The position numbers were made by a program, and so were the translations under genes. Positions 1 to 5,222 of a stretch of 9,662 nt of DNA are shown in pieces. Every line of letters starts with the position of its first letter. Position 1 is the first letter of the stretch. Below the pieces are notes generated by a model. It was not told the origin of the DNA. It made no database searches and saw only the letters and a list, made by a program, of their open reading frames with translations. Source of the DNA: UBA668 sp046076025 (GTDB lineage Bacteria > Actinomycetota > Acidimicrobiia > Acidimicrobiales > Ilumatobacteraceae); the NCBI GenBank assembly GCA_046076025.1, contig JBJTRF010000190.1, forward strand, positions 1 to 9,662, in the 5' to 3' direction.

Positions 1-606
1 GACGCCGCGCCGGAACATCGCGTCGAGTTCGGCCGGCCCGCTCGCCGCATCGGTGAAGATGAGGGCGATCATCGTGGCCATGTCGGGTTCGATCATGCCG
101 ACGCCTTTCGCAACACCGACGACCCGTGCGCTTGACCCGGAGATGGGCGACTCTGCCCACTTGGCAACCGTGTCGGTGGTCATGATGCCTCGCGCCACGG
201 CGAAGGCGTCCGTCGACGATGGCTGGCTCGGAAGTGCCTCGATGCCAGCCCGGATTCGGTCCATCGGCAGGAGTCGCCCGATGACGCCGGTGCTGGCGAT
301 GAGGACCTCTGTCGGCAGGCATCCGAGACGCGCTGCGACGGCGGCGGTGATGTCCTGCGAGTCGCGCAGTCCCTGGTCGCCGGTGGCAACGTTGGCGTTC
401 TTCGAGACCACGACGACGGCGCGGGCGCGACCACTGGCAACGTGGCGGCGGCTGACCTGCACGCTGGGCCCGGCAAAGGAACTGCGCGTGAAGACTGCGG
501 CGGCGGCGCAGGTGGCGCTGCACGACACGACGGTGAAGTCGTCGGTGGCATCCTTGATCCCGACGTTGGCGACGTGCGCCGTGAAGCCGGCGGGGAGGGC
601 GGTCAT
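1..606 (-). CDS. argJ: Ornithine acetyltransferase, ArgJ/OAT2-like (partial, C-terminal part beyond left edge)
   Basis: The 202 codons visible belong to the ArgJ (ornithine/glutamate N-acetyltransferase) family, whose members move acetyl from N-acetylornithine to glutamate and self-cleave before a conserved Thr. Seen: an N-terminal GFTAHVANVGIKD followed by AAVFTRSSFAGPSVQVSR (substrate-binding part), SKNANVATGDQG at about 67-78, ASTGVIGR, and KGVGMIEPDMATM with the expected nucleophile at Thr178. From family knowledge, MA|T is the autoprocessing site giving alpha and beta chains; the beta chain lies outside the window. The wording (FAGPSV, NANVATG, IMTTDT, KGVGM-EPDMAT) recalls the OAT2 protein of Streptomyces clavuligerus more than canonical ArgJ (NSGNANACTG), so arginine biosynthesis is not certain. 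The ATG at 604-606 overlaps the TGA of the upstream marR by ATGA, implying translational coupling. No other arg gene is visible. Confidence 0.85.
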   Translation of the reverse strand, partial: MTALPAGFTAHVANVGIKDATDDFTVVSCSATCAAAAVFTRSSFAGPSVQVSRRHVASGRARAVVVVSKNANVATGDQGLRDSQDITAAVAARLGCLPTEVLIASTGVIGRLLPMDRIRAGIEALPSQPSSTDAFAVARGIMTTDTVAKWAESPISGSSARVVGVAKGVGMIEPDMATMIALIFTDAASGPAELDAMFRRGV

Positions 607-1088
607 CGTGCGGCGTCCTGCCGCCCTGCGAGCTGGCGTGCCCGCACCCTGCGCATGAGGGCGCCCAGTTGCTCGACCCCTCGGGGGCCGAGCGGCTCGA
701 GCAGGTGCCGGCGAACGCTGTCGACGTGGTCGGGCGCAGCGGCGTCGAGCTTGCGCCTGCCGTCGGACGTGAGCCGGGCGTAGGTGACGCGCCGGTCGCT
801 CGGGCACGCGGCGCGCTCGACCCACCCGCTGCGGACGAGGCCGTCGAGGCGTCGGGTGAGCCCGCTGGGCGAGAGCTGCAACTCGGCCGCAAGGTCGCAC
901 ATCCGCAATTGCGAGTCGGGTGCCTCGCTGAGGAGCACGAGGACGCCGTAGTCGCCATTGGTGAGCCCGTGGGGGGCGAGGTCGGCCTCGAGACCGGCCA
1001 TCAGGTCGGTGACCGCATGCACGAATGACCGCCACGAGGACTGCTCGGTCTCGTCGAGCCAGCGGGTGCGCACGGTCTTCGAGGGCAT
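603..1088 (-). CDS. MarR-family transcriptional regulator
   Basis: A 161-residue protein of normal MarR length. These are dimeric winged-helix repressors, often responding to small aromatic ligands or oxidants. Seen: a helical N terminus, then a winged helix at about 60-110 with LRMCDLAAELQLS, a recognition helix around SPSGLTRRLDGLV (73-85), and a wing with the family's D-R-R residues (DRRVTYARLT, 98-107). Translation stays open upstream to a start at 1187, but that would place coding sequence over the palindrome at 1126-1137. The ATG at 1086-1088 is preferred: it has TACCCT seven bases upstream and no Shine-Dalgarno, suggesting a leaderless mRNA. The stop overlaps the start of the acetyltransferase gene, so the two are probably co-expressed. 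It diverges from the VOC gene and is a natural candidate to control both. The ligand is unknown. Confidence 0.88.
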   Translation of the reverse strand: MPSKTVRTRWLDETEQSSWRSFVHAVTDLMAGLEADLAPHGLTNGDYGVLVLLSEAPDSQLRMCDLAAELQLSPSGLTRRLDGLVRSGWVERAACPSDRRVTYARLTSDGRRKLDAAAPDHVDSVRRHLLEPLGPRGVEQLGALMRRVRARQLAGRQDAAR

Positions 1089-1095
1089 GGACAGC

Positions 1096-1101
1096 AGGGT
1101 A
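1096..1101 (-). promoter_or_regulatory. Candidate -10 box of marR (leaderless)
   Basis: On the minus strand TACCCT ends seven bases before the ATG of marR, matching the actinobacterial TANNNT -10 pattern. A transcript would start at or next to the A of ATG. No Shine-Dalgarno is seen. No clear -35 is visible. Confidence 0.4.
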
Positions 1102-1125
1102 GCGGAGACTTGCGCGAGTAAATAG

Positions 1126-1137
1126 TTGCGAGCGCAA
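1126..1137. promoter_or_regulatory. Candidate MarR operator, perfect inverted repeat
   Basis: TTGCG-AG-CGCAA is a perfect 5+5 inverted repeat in the marR/VOC intergenic region, about 40 bases upstream of the marR start and 60 upstream of the VOC start. Similar short palindromes in divergent regions next to marR genes are typical operators. A further half-site-like TTGCGCGAG lies at 1110-1118. Binding by this MarR is inferred. Confidence 0.45.
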
Positions 1138-1154
1138 TGAAATGGCGATACGGT
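1126..1154 (+). promoter_or_regulatory. Candidate promoter of the VOC gene
   Basis: TTGCGA (1126-1131) and TACGGT (1149-1154) are separated by 17 bases, a reasonable -35/-10 pair. The -35 would lie inside the candidate operator palindrome, so bound repressor would block it. The predicted leader is about 37 bases and ends in an AAGGG ribosome site at 1186-1190. Confidence 0.35.
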
Positions 1155-1198
1155 GCGCGCATCCCGCACGACCGTGCGGCCGAGCAAGGGTACCGAGG

Positions 1199-1684
1199 AT
1201 GGGGATCGTCAGGCTGAATCACGCGGTGCTGTACGTCAGCGACGCGCCGGCGTCGGCGAGGTTTTATGCCGAGACGCTCGACTTCACCGTCGTCGGGTCG
1301 ATCGGCGACGCGGCCTTCTTCCTGCGCGCCGCCGACAGCGACAACGACCATGACCTCGGCCTGTTCCAGGTAGGGCCGTCCGCCGTCCCGTCGGCCGGCG
1401 GACGGTCTGCGCCGCGTCCCGGCCTCTATCACCTGGCCTGGCAGGTGCGGACAATCGACGAGCTCGCTGCGACACGCGAGCGACTTCGGACGGCGGGGGC
1501 GCTCGTTGGCGAGAGCGACCACGGTGCCAGCAAGAGCCTTTACGCCCGCGACCCTGACGGCATCGAGTTCGAGGTGATGTGGGCCGTGCCGCGCGACGAA
1601 TGGCCCGCCGAGATCGGCACGTGGCGCCTCGATCTCGCTGCCGCCCTGGCCCGCTGGCCGGGGCTCGACACCTCGGACCAGTAG
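1199..1684 (+). CDS. VOC-superfamily protein, catechol 2,3-dioxygenase-like / glyoxalase domain
   Basis: A 161-residue single-domain vicinal-oxygen-chelate protein with paired beta-alpha-beta-beta-beta modules. Seen: NHAVLYVSD at 7-15 (metal ligand His8), a helix ARFYAETLDF, LYHLAWQV at 76-83 (His78), SDHGASKSLYARDPDGIEF at 106-124, and the likely third ligand Glu125. The H-H-E triad and the DHG...DPDG pattern resemble the CatE-like catechol 2,3-dioxygenase branch, usually Fe(II) or Mn(II) enzymes, but substrate cannot be read from sequence and isomerases or resistance proteins share the fold. The ATG at 1199 is chosen because AAGGG lies eight bases upstream and the protein begins as the family does; the reading frame is open further upstream without family similarity. 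It is divergent from marR, which may regulate it, and convergent with the epimerase gene. Confidence 0.85.
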   Translation: MGIVRLNHAVLYVSDAPASARFYAETLDFTVVGSIGDAAFFLRAADSDNDHDLGLFQVGPSAVPSAGGRSAPRPGLYHLAWQVRTIDELAATRERLRTAGALVGESDHGASKSLYARDPDGIEFEVMWAVPRDEWPAEIGTWRLDLAAALARWPGLDTSDQ

Positions 1685-1701
1685 CGGCCGTCAGGGCCGA
1701 T

Positions 1702-1732
1702 CCGCTGGGGCGGCGCGCCCCGCCCTCAGCGG
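1702..1732. terminator. Hairpin between convergent genes, possible bidirectional terminator
   Basis: Arms CCGCTG (1702-1707) and CAGCGG (1727-1732) pair perfectly. A G-T pair and five further G-C pairs continue the stem with one bulged base, leaving a loop of about six. It sits between the VOC stop and the epimerase gene and covers the epimerase stop (TCA at 1726-1728) and last codons. There is no T-run on either side, so termination strength is uncertain. Confidence 0.45.
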
Positions 1733-2619
1733 TTGAGGAGGGCTCGCAGCGCGACCTCGAGCGTGGCGTGCTGGAACTGGTAGCCCGAGCGCGACAGCAC
1801 GCCGGGCACGACGCGCTGGCCGGTGTACAGCAGCGCGTCGGCGAGGTCGCCGCCCAGCAGCAGCGCCGGCCCGATTCGCGGCACGGGCAGCAGGGCGGGC
1901 CGGCGCATCACCTTCGCCAGCATCTTGGTGAACTCGGCATTGGTGAGCGGATTCGGCGCCGTGAGGTTCACCGGGCCGCTGACGTCGGCGCCGAGCAGGT
2001 GGACGATGGCACCGACCTCGTCGGGCAGCGAGATCCAGCTCCGCCACTGGCGTCCGCTGCCGAATCGGCCGCCGGCGCCGATGGCGAACAGCGGCAGCAA
2101 CTTATTCAGTGCTCCTCCGGCGGGGGAGAGCACGATGCCGGTGCGCAGATGGGCCACGCGGGCGCCCGCCTTGTCGGCTGGCGCAGTAGCGGCCTCCCAC
2201 TGCGCGCACACGTCGGCGAGGAAGCCGGTGCCAGCGGGCGACGACTCGTCGAGTTCCTCGTCGCCCGTGGCGCCGTAGTAGCCGATGGCACTGCCGCTGA
2301 GGAACACCCGCGGGCCGCCCTCGGTGCCGGCGATGGCCTCGGCAAGCAGCGAGGTCGATGCCGTGCGGCTCTCGAGGATCTCGCGCCGGTAGGCGTCGGA
2401 CCACCGGCGGTCGCCGATACCCGCCCCGGCAAGGTGCACCACGGCGTCGGCCCCTTTGAGCGAATCAACGGGCAGCGACCCGCGGGCCGGGTCCCAGAGG
2501 ATGTCGCCCGCTGCCGGGTTGCGGCGCACGAGGCGCACCACATCGTGGCCGGCGTCGGCCAATGTCGTGCAGAGGGCGGTGCCGATAAGGCCTGTTGCTC
2601 CGGAGATGACGACTCGCAT
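1726..2619 (-). CDS. TIGR01777-family NAD(P)-binding epimerase (SDR39U1/YfcH-like)
   Basis: A 297-residue extended short-chain dehydrogenase of usual family length. Seen: a Rossmann start with G7-x-x-G10-x-x-G13 (SGATGLIG), HLAG at 62-65, the family-typical GDRRWSDAYRREILESR at 69-85, SAIGYYG at 110-116 (catalytic Tyr region), LRTGIVLS at 158-165, GSGRQWRSWI at 187-196, and a C-terminal DUF1731-like tail ending LEVALRALL. The physiological substrate of this family is unknown; the name rests on fold similarity. No Shine-Dalgarno precedes the ATG, but TACGGT lies six bases upstream, suggesting leaderless expression. In Mycobacterium tuberculosis a member of this family (Rv2216) lies between dlaT and lipB, so its presence a few kilobases from the same E2/lipB/lipA genes may be a rearranged remnant of that neighbourhood (inference from memory). 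Confidence 0.92.
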   Translation of the reverse strand: MRVVISGATGLIGTALCTTLADAGHDVVRLVRRNPAAGDILWDPARGSLPVDSLKGADAVVHLAGAGIGDRRWSDAYRREILESRTASTSLLAEAIAGTEGGPRVFLSGSAIGYYGATGDEELDESSPAGTGFLADVCAQWEAATAPADKAGARVAHLRTGIVLSPAGGALNKLLPLFAIGAGGRFGSGRQWRSWISLPDEVGAIVHLLGADVSGPVNLTAPNPLTNAEFTKMLAKVMRRPALLPVPRIGPALLLGGDLADALLYTGQRVVPGVLSRSGYQFQHATLEVALRALLNR

Positions 2620-2625
2620 GCGGGA

Positions 2626-2631
2626 ACCGTA
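2626..2631 (-). promoter_or_regulatory. Candidate -10 box of the epimerase gene (leaderless)
   Basis: TACGGT on the minus strand ends six bases before the ATG. With no ribosome site in between, transcription would begin at or beside the start codon. It has the same layout as the marR and redoxin starts. Confidence 0.4.
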
Positions 2632-2698
2632 CGGCCCGGAGCACCAACCTGTCGTGCCGGACAGCGAGTCGACTGGCGTTGGCGGCGATGCCGGTGGG

Positions 2699-2704
2699 TA
2701 CAGT
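2699..2704 (+). promoter_or_regulatory. Candidate -10 box of the ceoB-ceoC operon
   Basis: TACAGT matches TANNNT and lies 43 bases before the GTG start, leaving a leader of about 37 bases that carries a perfect AGGAGG. The nearest -35-like TTGGCG (2679-2684) is only 14 bases upstream, so the -35 is unconvincing. Confidence 0.3.
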
Positions 2705-2747
2705 CGACACCCGGGTCGGCACCGGTGGTGCGCCGAGGAGGTATGTC

Positions 2748-3410
2748 GTGCACGTGGTGATAGTGGGGTGCGGCCGAGTGGGGTCGTCGCTCGGCCGGAT
2801 CCTCGCCTCTGAGCAGCACTCGGTGGCGGTCATCGACCGCAAGCAGTCGGCATTCGCGCGACTCGGCGACGACTTCGCCGGCACGACCTTCGTCGGCGTC
2901 GGGTTCGACCGCGAGCTGCTGCTCTAGGCCGGCATCGAGCGTGCCGACTCGGTGGCGGCGGTCACCAACGGCGACAACTCCAATATCCTCGTGGCGCGTG
3001 TCGCCCGCGAGACCTTCGGCATCGAGCGTGTCGTGGCGCGGATCTACGACCCGAATCGCGCCCACATCTACCAGCGCCTGGGCATTCCCACGGTCGCACC
3101 GGCAGTGTGGACAACCGAGCGAGTGCTGCGCCGCGTGCTGCCCGGTGCATCGCGGCTCGAATGGACCGACCAGAGCGGGCAGGTGTCGGTGGTCGAGCAC
3201 CAACTGTCGGCTGCGTGGGCCGACCGGACAGTCGACGACATCGAGCGCACCGGCCTGCGGCTCGTGTCGCTCTGCCGCAGCGGGCGTGCCACCCTGCCGT
3301 CGCCCGGCGCCACCCTCGAATCTGGCGACATCGTCCATGTCGCCGTTCCCACCACGATGGTCGACCGCGTCGATCACCTGCTGGCGCAGCCGCCGTCGGC
3401 CACACGTTGA
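2748..3410 (+). pseudogene. ceoB: CeoB/TrkA-type K+ uptake regulator interrupted by an in-frame TAG
   Basis: Read through one stop, this frame encodes a complete 220-codon TrkA-family protein, the cytoplasmic NAD(H)-binding RCK regulator of a K+ transporter. It has an RCK_N Rossmann domain with G7-C-G-R-V-G12 and acidic Asp30 (VAVIDRK), then TNGDNSNIL, VVARIYDPNRAHIY and LGIPTVAP, and an RCK_C-like domain from about 130 to 214. Codon 60 is TAG (2925-2927), between FDRELLL and AGIERADSVAAV. Relatives usually carry a charged or polar residue here, so GAG to TAG is the simplest reading. The frame is intact on both sides. The GTG start has a perfect AGGAGG (2736-2741) six bases upstream. If TAG terminates, only 59 residues are made. 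Options are a recent nonsense mutation, a sequencing error, or readthrough. It overlaps the ribosome site of ceoC, with its stop seven bases before that start. Confidence 0.8.
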
Positions 3411-3417
3411 GGAGCGA

Positions 3418-4083
3418 ATGGTGAAGATCGTCATCGCCGGCGGAGGAAGCGTCGGAAGGTTCATCGCCGAGCAGCTGGTTGCTGCTGGCCACGGAGTGTG
3501 CATCGTCGACAACGACGCGCAGGTCGTGGCAGCGCACCGCAACGACGTGCCGGGCGTGGCATGGGTGCAGGGCGATGCCTGCGACCTCAACACCCTCGAG
3601 TCGGCCGGCATCCTGAAGGCCGAGGTGCTCGCCGCAGTCACCGGCGACGATGAGGACAACCTCGTCGTGTCGCTGCTGGCCAAGACCGAGTTCGCCGTGC
3701 CTCGGGTGCTGGCCCGCGTGAACAACCCGAAGAACGAGTGGATGTTCGACGAGGTGTGGGGCGTCGATATCGCGGTGAGCACGCCGCATGTCATCACCGG
3801 ACTGCTGCAGGAGGCGGTCGTGGTGGGGTCCTTCGTGCGATTGATGTCGTTCGAGCGCGGGCACACGCGGCTCGCCGAGGTGACGCTGGCCACCACGTCG
3901 CCGGCAGCCGACTCGCGGGTCACCGACCTTGCACTGCCGGCCGGTGCCGCCATCGTCGTCATCGTCCGCGACGAGTCGGTCATCGTGCCGATGCCAGAGA
4001 CGCTGTTGCGGGTGGGCGACGAGGTGCTGGTACTCGTCACCGATGCCAGCGAGGACGCTGCCCGCCGGGCACTGGTGGGCTGA
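3418..4083 (+). CDS. ceoC: CeoC/TrkA-type K+ uptake regulator
   Basis: A 221-residue RCK protein of full family length and the intact partner of the upstream gene. Seen: Rossmann glycines G8-x-G10-x-x-G13 (AGGGSVG), Asp31 at the end of strand two (CIVDND), GDACDLNTLESAGI at about 53-66, VTGDDEDNLVVSLLAK, and NNPKNEWMFDEVWGVDIAVS, a stretch typical of the actinobacterial CeoC branch. The RCK_C domain fills about 135-220. These proteins sit on the cytoplasmic face of Trk/Ktr-type K+ channels and gate them with nucleotides. No transporter subunit is present in the window. Start choice: GAGGAG at 3409-3414 is three bases from ATG 3418 but six from GTG 3421, so GTG 3421 is a credible alternative that would remove one residue. 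The order GCGRVG-type then AGGGSVG-type matches ceoB-ceoC in M. tuberculosis. Confidence 0.9.
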   Translation: MVKIVIAGGGSVGRFIAEQLVAAGHGVCIVDNDAQVVAAHRNDVPGVAWVQGDACDLNTLESAGILKAEVLAAVTGDDEDNLVVSLLAKTEFAVPRVLARVNNPKNEWMFDEVWGVDIAVSTPHVITGLLQEAVVVGSFVRLMSFERGHTRLAEVTLATTSPAADSRVTDLALPAGAAIVVIVRDESVIVPMPETLLRVGDEVLVLVTDASEDAARRALVG

Positions 4084-4088
4084 GCCGG

Positions 4089-4106
4089 CGGCGCCGTCAG
4101 GCGCCG
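4089..4106. terminator. GC hairpin between convergent ceoC and redoxin genes
   Basis: CGGCGCC (4089-4095) and GGCGCCG (4100-4106) form a perfect seven-pair stem with loop GTCA. The loop holds the stop codon of the minus-strand redoxin gene (4097-4099). It starts six bases after the ceoC stop. No T-run follows, so it is a likely but not certain bidirectional terminator. Confidence 0.45.
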
Positions 4107-4711
4107 ATATCGGTGAGCACCGCCGAGAGTTCGGCGGCATCGGTGGCGCCGGGCAGCAGCGTGGCCGTGCCAGCGGCGTCGATCACCACGACAGCGGGTT
4201 GCGATGCCACGCCGAAGCGGGCGAACACCTCGCCGTCGGGATCGCTCACCTGCGGGAAGGTGAGTCCGTACTCGTCGATGAAGCCCTGGAAGTCGTCGTC
4301 GGAGCCGTACCAGGCGACGCCCACGAAGGCGGCCCGACCGGCCCAGGTGCTGCTTGCCTCCTCGACCGAGGGGGCTTCACGACGGCAGGTGCCTCAACCG
4401 GGCGCCCAGAACCACAGCACCACCGGGGTGCCGGCGTACTGCGCGAAGTCGATGGTGGTGCCGCCGACGCCGGGAGCCGAGAACTGCAGTGCCGACGGCA
4501 CTGATGAACCGCCCGTCGTGGTCGAGGGCGAAGGGGTGCTGCTGGGGCCCGGCGTGTCGGTGCCGCCGTCGGAGCCGTCGGCCGCCGGAGCAGTCGTCGT
4601 CGTGGCCGCCGGGGCGACCGTCGTGGTGCCGTCGGCCGCGCACCCAGCGCCAGTGGCCGCGACGAGCGCCGCCGCTGTGGCGAGACGGAGGACACGTACC
4701 TGGCGCTGCAT
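4097..4711 (-). CDS. Candidate selenoprotein: exported thioredoxin-fold redoxin (MPT53/DsbE/TlpA-like) with UxxC
   Basis: One frame encodes 204 residues if the TGA at 4394-4396 is read. Residues 1-23 look like a signal peptide with a possible lipobox ending at Cys24 (atypical, Gly at -3). Residues 25-75 are a Thr/Pro/Ser-rich linker, and 76-204 a thioredoxin-like domain: VVLWFWAPG, then TGA at codon 106, then GTCRREAPS, FVGVAWYGSDDDF (129-141), YGLTFPQVSDPDGEVFARF (148-166) and SQPAVVVID with the likely cis-Pro172. By recall the domain matches mycobacterial MPT53/DsbE, where this position is WFWTPWC. The TGA therefore falls exactly on the first catalytic Cys, with resolving Cys109 intact, giving U106-G-T-C109. 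A SECIS-like hairpin follows. The alternative is a nonsense mutation or base error of TGC, leaving a dead 105-residue product. Start ATG 4711 is chosen from the signal peptide and TACTGT seven bases upstream. Predicted role: thiol-disulfide exchange outside the membrane. Confidence 0.75.
4356..4375 (-). promoter_or_regulatory. Candidate bacterial SECIS hairpin downstream of the in-frame TGA
   Basis: On the minus strand, CCTC (4371-4368) pairs with GAGG (4363-4360) around the loop GGTC. After one C/A mismatch, GCC (4375-4373) pairs with GGC (4358-4356). The loop begins 26 bases after the TGA. Known bacterial SECIS rules, as I recall them, ask for a small loop with G in its first two positions, an upper stem of at least four pairs, and a spacing of about 16-37 bases; all are met. 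The E. coli fdhF loop also contains GGUC. In such GC-rich sequence hairpins arise by chance. Confidence 0.4.
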
Positions 4712-4718
4712 GACTCGG

Positions 4719-4724
4719 ACAGTA
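4719..4724 (-). promoter_or_regulatory. Candidate -10 box of the redoxin gene (leaderless)
   Basis: TACTGT on the minus strand ends seven bases before ATG 4711, with no Shine-Dalgarno, the same layout as at marR. It fixes the preferred start at 4711 over upstream in-frame ATGs at 4732 and 4762. Confidence 0.4.
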
Positions 4725-4731
4725 CCTGCCA

Positions 4732-4737
4732 TAGCCT
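4732..4737 (+). promoter_or_regulatory. Candidate -10 box of the small exported protein gene
   Basis: TAGCCT lies nine bases before the ATG at 4747. A GGAGG at 4740-4744 is only two bases from the ATG, too close to act well as a ribosome site, so a very short or absent leader is possible. It sits back to back with the redoxin promoter, 35 bases separating the two start codons. Confidence 0.25.
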
Positions 4738-4746
4738 GCGGAGGCC

Positions 4747-5160
4747 ATGCGGACGCGCACATTGCTCCTGCTCTCGGTGGCCTGCGGGCTGGCGATCCTG
4801 CTGGCGGGCGGGGTGCAGTTGCTGCGTATCACCGGCGGCGAGCCCTCGGCGGCGCTCGCCATCGGCGACGAGGGCCGTGCGGGGGATGCCGTCGTAGTGG
4901 TGACCGGCTACGACGAGAACGCAGCGACGGCGGTGGTCACCGTCGTGCTCTCGGGCGTCGACGATGACGACGGCCTCGACGGATTCTCGCTGCGGGCCCC
5001 GAACAGCCTCGTGCTGCCGCTCGCGTCGTCGACGTGTGCCGGGTTCACGGTTCAGCCGGTCACCTGCACCATCGTCTTCCCGTCGGCCGCACTCGAGGCA
5101 ACCGACCGCCAGCTTGTGTTCGAGCGCGGCGAGGGCCGCGCCCTGTGGAACCTGGCGTGA
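4747..5160 (+). CDS. Small exported or membrane-anchored hypothetical protein with two cysteines
   Basis: I do not recognise a family. The 137-residue product begins MRTRTLLLLSVACGLAILLAGG, a basic start followed by one hydrophobic segment (about 5-25) that is either a signal peptide or a membrane anchor. The rest is Val/Ser/Asp-rich with alternating hydrophobic residues (VVVVTGYDENAATAVVTVVL at 49-68), suggesting an extracytoplasmic beta-sandwich. Cys97 and Cys107 (STCAGF and PVTCTI) are ten residues apart and would be outside the membrane, so a disulfide is plausible. It ends RALWNLA. It is divergent from the redoxin gene with only 35 bases between starts, so the two may share regulation, and this protein could be a client of that redoxin (inference). 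Codon use looks like its neighbours. Confidence 0.7.
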   Translation: MRTRTLLLLSVACGLAILLAGGVQLLRITGGEPSAALAIGDEGRAGDAVVVVTGYDENAATAVVTVVLSGVDDDDGLDGFSLRAPNSLVLPLASSTCAGFTVQPVTCTIVFPSAALEATDRQLVFERGEGRALWNLA

Positions 5161-5182
5161 GCCGTCTGTCACGCTGACCCGC

Positions 5183-5210
5183 TGCGCCGCCCGGGGGCTG
5201 GGTCGGCGCA
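5183..5210 (+). terminator. Inverted repeat downstream of the small exported protein gene
   Basis: TGCGCCG (5183-5189) and CGGCGCA (5204-5210) are a perfect seven-base inverted repeat around a 14-base GC-rich loop. It lies after the stop at 5160 and just before the lpd promoter candidate. It could end the upstream transcript, but has no T-run. Confidence 0.3.
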
Positions 5211-5222
5211 CTGCGGAGCCGG

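Noticed and set aside
1579..2760. 393-codon plus-strand open frame opposite the epimerase gene
   Set aside because: It is a frame shadow: the minus strand carries the full TIGR01777 motif set, while this translation resembles nothing.
2925..2927. Pyrrolysine at the ceoB TAG
   Set aside because: Pyrrolysine is essentially confined to methylamine methyltransferases in a few lineages, the position is not catalytic, and no pyl genes are visible. Mutation or error is simpler.
2106..4040. Long open frame (644 codons) on the minus strand antisense to ceoB/ceoC
   Set aside because: It is an artefact of high GC: low-complexity Arg/Ser/Thr/Ala composition, no recognisable motif, and it overlaps clear TrkA-family genes.
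4097..4711. Global reassignment of TGA as a sense codon
   Set aside because: marR, the epimerase, ceoC, lpdA and E2 all end naturally at TGA with family-normal lengths, so only local recoding or mutation can apply.
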